Source: Candidatus Izemoplasma sp. (GTDB lineage: Bacteria > Bacillota_I > Bacilli_A > Izemoplasmatales > Izemoplasmataceae). Taken from it: a DNA stretch of 64,000 bases. The notes below the pieces were generated by a model. It saw only the letters and a list, made by a program, of their open reading frames with translations, was not told the DNA's origin and did no database searches. Position 1 is the first letter of the stretch, and every line of letters starts with the position of its first letter. The stretch lies in NCBI GenBank assembly GCA_036172455.1, contig JAXKVY010000002.1, positions 62,001 to 126,000 on the forward strand, written 5' to 3'. Shown here piece after piece: positions 60,533 through 64,000 of this stretch. A program made the position numbers and the translations under genes.

Positions 60533-60880
60533 TGGAGATTACACAATAGAAAAAGGTTTACGTTTTTATATTCAACGATTCGGACATTTGTTAGGTCGTA
60601 TGATTATGCCAAATATTGGCGCATTTATTACATGGGATCTTATCACTGCATCTTTTATCCCAACAGGATGGACACCTAACGAAACACTATCACAACTTGT
60701 TAGACCAATGATTATTTATGTATTGCCTGTATTAATTGGTTTCACCGGTGGTAAACTCATACATGGTTACTGGCAATGCTTGGTGTTCTTAAAATTAGAC
60801 CAGTTGTAGAAACATTTAGTAATGGCTTAGGTAATGCAGTATAATGGTTTGTAGATAATGACTTCTTTGTTAATGATTTT
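60533..60880 (+). pseudogene. mtlA: Fragment of mannitol PTS permease (MtlA EIIC)
   Basis: The open piece 60588-60809 reads [20 protein letters not shown], then [14 protein letters not shown] and [10 protein letters not shown], which is the N-terminal EIIC sequence of MtlA. The reading frame before it ([11 protein letters not shown]) matches too, but its ATG (about 60533) is out of frame by a nearby shift. Downstream, in another frame, [15 protein letters not shown] then WFVDNDFF matches a later MtlA segment, with a large internal deletion between and a stop codon in the middle. It is a short, eroded relic; no EIIB or mtlD gene is present. The organism probably once took up mannitol. Confidence 0.8.
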
Positions 60881-61277
60881 GTGTAGTAACTTCATAGTAT
60901 CAAAGTGCTTATTTTTTTATTATTTTTGTCCAAAATCATTTGCTTTATCATCCATTTTTTTTCACTAGCGAAGAAAATTAAATTATGATATAATATAATT
61001 AATTTTTTCTATATAGCTATATTTTGCAAATCAAATTGAAAATAAATACACATTTAGTTTTGATGTTTCTAGAGTGAATGTAAGTACAAAGGAAATTAAG
61101 ATATCCATTGATGGAGAGTTCTTAAAATTTTTACACACGTAAGAGTAGTGACAAACCAAGAAGTCTACTATGGTCTAAATGTAGGTGGAATAATTCGGTA
61201 ATGTAGATTTATGATATTGATTAAGCATGAGCAATTCTTTATTTTTCACATATTTTTTTGTAGACTGGAGGTCTTTT
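60881..61277. other. Intergenic stretch before the pilin gene
   Basis: AT-rich. A short open frame at about 61027-61140 (SFDVSRVNVSTKEIKISIDG, then EFLKFLHT) has protein-like composition and no start codon. It could be a gene scrap. No other feature is supported. Confidence 0.35.
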
Positions 61278-61895
61278 ATGAGCAAGCAAAAAGGGGTAAC
61301 ACTTATAGAACTCTTGATTGTGATTGTTGTTTTAGGGATAATCGCATCTTTTAGTATCCCAGCCTCGGCACAATTGATTCGCAATGTTAAGGTTGGTAAA
61401 ATTTTTAACGAACTAGTCGTAATAGAAACTGGAGCGAGATATTATTTTTATGATGTCGGTGAACGACCTAGAGGATCTTTAAGTGGCGCTGGAACATGTG
61501 CAACTTGGAATGCTGACAGCATTGAAGTTTTTATTGAAGGAGAAAGAGACGGAATACCAATTGAAGGGTGGAGTGGACCATACATGAACGATTGGGATGA
61601 TGAGACTCCACTTGGTGGTTGTTATGTCTACCGCAATTATGAAGTGGGTAGTCAAAACTGGGCCAGAAGTAATTGGTACCGCTTCATAGATGATGTACAG
61701 TTGGATAATATTGCCCCTACTAACAAAGATATTGAACTTATTATGATCCGATTTTATCCTTTAAATGACCAAGCAACTATTGACAAAGCACTAGAGGTTG
61801 CTGAACAGTTGTTGGGTAAAGTTCCGGAAGAACAATTGTTTTATGTGGATGGACAGGCTGTCATAGGATATTATATTTTGCCTCAAACAGATTAA
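61278..61895 (+). CDS. Type IV pilin-like protein
   Basis: 205 aa. After a short basic leader (MSKQKG) comes VTLIELLIVIVVLGIIASFS, the prepilin signature: peptidase cleavage after Gly6 and Glu at mature position 5, then the long N-terminal helix. The ATG at 61278 has TGGAGGTC 5 bases upstream; longer frames lack this. The remaining domain is beta-rich with Cys residues (GAGTCATWN, LGGCYVYRN) that may form a disulfide. It is alone: no prepilin peptidase, ATPase or assembly gene is in the window. It may be a competence pseudopilin or surface fibre subunit. Confidence 0.85.
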   Translation: MSKQKGVTLIELLIVIVVLGIIASFSIPASAQLIRNVKVGKIFNELVVIETGARYYFYDVGERPRGSLSGAGTCATWNADSIEVFIEGERDGIPIEGWSGPYMNDWDDETPLGGCYVYRNYEVGSQNWARSNWYRFIDDVQLDNIAPTNKDIELIMIRFYPLNDQATIDKALEVAEQLLGKVPEEQLFYVDGQAVIGYYILPQTD

Positions 61896-62276
61896 AACGT
61901 TTTGTTAAAAAAATGGTTAGAGTGAAATCTAACTATTTTTTAATTCTAATATTCTATATATATTTAAAGAAACATATCAAATAAAGCATGTCTAGATAAG
62001 GTAATTTTCTAGACACACAGTGCTTCAATATTTCTATGGTGTTCTTAGGGCAGAGTCTTCTATCATCATAGGTTTAAATCTATAGTTGAGTTGATTAAAG
62101 GCTTTAAAATTACATAAAATATTACAACAATGGGAGAATTAAACAAAACTAAAAAGAATGACTCCTTTTGAATTCAGAAATCATTCCTTGTGTTTAATTA
62201 ATTATTAGGACAAAGTCCAACTTTTAATATTCAGTACAAAATCATCATTTTTGTTATCTTTGTCTATAATTATCAC
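61896..62276. other. Gene-free stretch between convergent genes
   Basis: Holds the pilin terminator (61907-61942) and a hairpin TGTCTAGA/TCTAGACA at 61989-62015. I see no gene in the remaining 250 bases. Confidence 0.6.
61907..61942 (+). terminator. Terminator after the pilin gene
   Basis: A stem around GGTTAGA/TCTAAC with A-rich and T-rich flanks (AAAAAAAT and TATTTTTT). Confidence 0.75.
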
Positions 62277-62720
62277 TCAGTAAAGCTTGTTTTGTTTCTC
62301 CGCATCATTTTCTTTGTGTTGCCCAACGGATAGTCCAACAGCAACACCAACAGCTAATGTAATAGCAATAAAGGCAGGATTGATAAACATAAAGACAGCG
62401 CCAAATGCTAACGATATCCCAATCCCCATCGACATATACTCACTAACGAGTTCACCTTTTTCTATGTAGCCATATTTGTCTCTTACAGTTTGTTTTAGTT
62501 CTTTAATTGTTTTTAAAAAGTGTTTCATTACTGATCTATTACCCTCTTTAACATCTTTTAACGTATCTTTTGCATGGTTAAGTAAAGCCTCTACTTGTTC
62601 ATCCTCAGTATCACCAAGCTTATTATGAATCTTTACTAAACGAAGAGGTTTCAAGCGTTTTTGTAAATGCGCTGATAAGTCATCATTGAGTGCCTCAATC
62701 GTTTGATTGTATGTTGGCAT
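62277..62720 (-). CDS. Small two-helix membrane protein
   Basis: 147 aa. Residues 1-90 are charged and alpha-helical (YNQTIEALNDDLSAHLQKRL, EEQVEALLNHAKDTLKDV-type heptads). Two membrane helices follow (ISLAFGAVFMFINP, AITLAVGVAVGLSVG) with a charged end. The bulk of the protein therefore faces the cytoplasm and is anchored at its C-terminal side. Family not recognised. The start is the ATG at 62720, eight bases after AAGGAG; an ATG six bases earlier is possible. The gene follows the Rieske gene by 20 bases, so they share a transcript. Confidence 0.65.
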   Translation of the reverse strand: MPTYNQTIEALNDDLSAHLQKRLKPLRLVKIHNKLGDTEDEQVEALLNHAKDTLKDVKEGNRSVMKHFLKTIKELKQTVRDKYGYIEKGELVSEYMSMGIGISLAFGAVFMFINPAFIAITLAVGVAVGLSVGQHKENDAEKQNKLY

Positions 62721-62740
62721 TATCATCTCTCCTTACACCG

Positions 62741-63070
62741 TTATACCTTGATATACACTTTTTCATCTTTAATAACAACATCAAAAGTATGAATTTTACG
62801 GCTATATCGATCTAATCTTAAGTAATTTGCCTGTCTTTCACTCGTTACTTCACCTGTTTTCAAGGAAATTGGTAGGCCATGATCCTTACAGCGAATAACA
62901 CCCTCTTGAATATTTCCTTTTTCTAAAGATATCCCTTGGTGTGGACATTTATTTTGGATGGCATAAACTGTATCGTCTGTATAAATCAGTAATATATCAC
63001 GATACGTAACTTCTACTGCCATTCGTTTCAACTCTTTTAATGTTTTTAATTCTGTCACATAATGTTCCAT
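62741..63070 (-). CDS. Rieske-type [2Fe-2S] ferredoxin-like protein
   Basis: 109 aa. The cluster ligands are C-P-H-Q-G and C-K-D-H-G spaced 16 residues apart (NKCPHQGISL, then GVIRCKDHGLPIS), exactly the Rieske Cys-x-His...Cys-x2-His pattern. The size and the YLRLDRYSRKIHTFDVVIKD tail match small NirD-like or dioxygenase-ferredoxin proteins. It is soluble and probably an electron carrier. No oxygenase or nitrite reductase is nearby, so the partner is unknown. The ATG at 63070 is 5 bases after AGGGTGA; upstream in-frame codons have no ribosome site. Confidence 0.85.
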   Translation of the reverse strand: MEHYVTELKTLKELKRMAVEVTYRDILLIYTDDTVYAIQNKCPHQGISLEKGNIQEGVIRCKDHGLPISLKTGEVTSERQANYLRLDRYSRKIHTFDVVIKDEKVYIKV

Positions 63071-63142
63071 CACTTTCACCCTATCATGTTTACTGTATTC
63101 AGTATAGCATATCCAAAAGAAATAAGGAATCAATGAGATTCC

Positions 63143-63469
63143 TTAGGTTTCATTTTGGATCACAATTTTAATACCAAATACTTCTTTGTTGTCTGTGACA
63201 TCTTTTAACTCAGATTCATTGACGTATTGATAAATCTTATACGGTTTATATTTGAGCAATAGACATAACTTCTTATCATCAGGCATCTTTCTTAATTCAA
63301 TTGCCCGTTTGTACCCTGTTTTAAAGTTACCATTTTTAATAGATCCACGTTTTAATACTAAAAAATGCTTAGAATTGAATGTTAACATACTGTTTTTTGT
63401 TGTCTTAATAACTTTGTAATAATACTCACTATCGACAAAGTCATAAGGCTTAAAATATACTTTTTTCAT
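63143..63469 (-). CDS. Small basic protein of unknown function
   Basis: 108 aa, Lys- and Tyr-rich, with no membrane segment. Segments include MKKVYFKPYDFVDSEYYYKV and YKRAIELRKMPDDKKLCLLL. I do not recognise the family; it could be a short RNA- or nucleic-acid-binding protein or an Acholeplasma/Mollicutes-specific small protein. The ATG at 63469 has GATGAGGTG upstream and lies in the expected position. It is followed by the Rieske gene 72 bases later in the same direction. Confidence 0.7.
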   Translation of the reverse strand: MKKVYFKPYDFVDSEYYYKVIKTTKNSMLTFNSKHFLVLKRGSIKNGNFKTGYKRAIELRKMPDDKKLCLLLKYKPYKIYQYVNESELKDVTDNKEVFGIKIVIQNET

Positions 63470-63782
63470 AAAACACCTCATCTTTGATTTATCTTATTAT
63501 AACACATATTTCTCAATATGGCTATGTTATGGCTTAATCAACAACTTGATTTTTAAAAAAATATTTGATTGTACACAATTTAATATGTTTACACAGTCTA
63601 TTTAAAGTAAAGTAGATCATCGTTATTATGAAATGTGTGACCAAGATGCATTAGGTGATGTGGATTATAATTTATAAAATGACATATTATTCCCAATAAA
63701 CGCATCTATATAAGCGTTAGCAAATCGATTTTGATTAAAAACATAAAAAAAAGCCGACATTGTCGGCTTTTTAGTTAACAAC
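63470..63782. other. Intergenic stretch with the cold-shock gene terminator
   Basis: AT-rich, with no gene visible. Presumably it contains the promoter for the 63143-63469 gene. A terminator lies at 63747-63773. Confidence 0.6.
63747..63773 (-). terminator. Terminator of the cold-shock gene
   Basis: The stem AAGCCGACA/TGTCGGCTT is flanked by A and T runs, giving a U-rich tail on the minus strand. Confidence 0.85.
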
Positions 63783-63980
63783 TTATAAAACTTCGATATT
63801 TGTTGCTTGAGGACCTTTTTGGCCTTCTTCAACATCGAAACTTACAGTGTCTCCTTCATCTAAAGATTTGAATCCATCTTTTTGAATTTGAGAATAATGT
63901 GCAAATACATCTTCACCATCTTCAGTAGTGATAAATCCGAATCCTTTTTCAGAATTAAACCATTTTACTGTTCCTGTCAT
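63783..63980 (-). CDS. Cold-shock domain RNA chaperone (Csp)
   Basis: 65 aa, a complete cold-shock domain. RNP1 is [10 protein letters not shown] and RNP2 is [28 protein letters not shown] is the standard start. It binds single-stranded RNA or DNA and melts secondary structure. GGAGGT lies upstream of the ATG at 63980 and the leader runs off the right edge. Small Csp proteins usually have a long regulatory 5' leader, which would be outside this window. Confidence 0.97.
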   Translation of the reverse strand: MTGTVKWFNSEKGFGFITTEDGEDVFAHYSQIQKDGFKSLDEGDTVSFDVEEGQKGPQATNIEVL

Positions 63981-64000
63981 GACTGTTACCTCCGTTAATT

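Noticed and set aside
1-64000. A CRISPR array within the window
   Set aside because: No repeated 30-40 base unit with spacers was seen; the expected repeat start GTTTTATCAGG appears only as the tracrRNA complement. The array probably lies beyond the left edge.
1-64000. Mycoplasma-type UGA=Trp code
   Set aside because: TGA ends several clear genes (for example the ATGA overlaps at pgmB/kinase/glycosyltransferase), and Trp positions use TGG.
1-64000. tRNA or rRNA genes
   Set aside because: No GTTCRANNC T-arm with matching acceptor stem was noticed on either strand; this was a visual scan, not a covariance search.

Overview
This is low-GC, AT-rich bacterial DNA using the standard genetic code: TGG encodes Trp, and TGA terminates genes, including inside ATGA stop/start overlaps. 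Strong Shine-Dalgarno sites, TTGACA/TATAAT promoters with 17-bp spacers, S-box and T-box RNA leaders, lipoprotein signal peptides and the gene content point to a Bacillota/Mollicutes-type organism. An Acholeplasma/Izemoplasma-like lineage that has not reassigned UGA is my best guess, but I cannot name a species.

Layout. (1) 1-5000, minus strand: a type II CRISPR-Cas locus, cas9 - tracrRNA - cas1 - cas2 - csn2-like. Cas9 is about 1055 aa with a complete catalytic set, and the tracrRNA resembles that of Staphylococcus aureus Cas9. cas1 is broken by one frameshift, and the array is not in the window. (2) 5047-6048: a probable SAM-I riboswitch in front of an unknown gene. (3) 6853-18770, minus strand: a dense nuclease/helicase island. 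It encodes an EVE-HNH protein, a NERD protein, a MazG-like pyrophosphohydrolase overlapping a GIY-YIG/DUF2075 helicase, a DUF3883 nuclease-like protein, a frameshifted second MazG-like gene, an HNH nuclease, and a 1581-aa exonuclease-RecQ-UvrD fusion. I read it as a defence island beside CRISPR-Cas; the fusion helicase + HNH + MazG operon is the best candidate for an undescribed system. (4) 19035-21772: a MATE exporter and a decayed IS3-family element.

(5) 21802-33858, minus strand: two tandem operons for an imported disaccharide. They encode a binding protein, two permeases, two GH65 phosphorylases, beta-phosphoglucomutase, a PfkB sugar kinase, a sucrose-phosphate-synthase-like glycosyltransferase and a LacI regulator. 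Both promoters have the same architecture, with the same 14-bp operator core six bases downstream of the -10 box. (6) 34051-36527: a membrane protein and an iron alcohol dehydrogenase. (7) 36907-41794: a HEAT-repeat/GT2 membrane glycosyltransferase coupled to a diiron-MBL/degenerate-GGDEF/receiver protein whose phospho-acceptor is Glu. (8) 42615-46000, plus strand: paired half-permeases, an IS end remnant, a GNAT, a CPBP protease-like protein and a P-loop kinase. (9) 46149-57394, minus strand: a cell-surface glycan/glycolipid cluster with two GH3 enzymes (one permuted and membrane-anchored), a lipoprotein, a GT28 glycolipid synthase, a GtrA-like membrane protein, an AgrC/AgrA-like two-component pair and UDP-galactopyranose mutase.

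(10) 57550-60344, plus strand: a Met T-box leader controlling a metN-metI-metQ methionine importer. (11) 60530-64000: an eroded mtlA fragment, a lone type IV pilin-like protein, three small genes including a Rieske protein, and a cold-shock protein. Several genes carry single-base frameshifts (cas1, one MazG-like gene, the transposase). Some may be real decay and some, especially in homopolymers, could be sequence errors.
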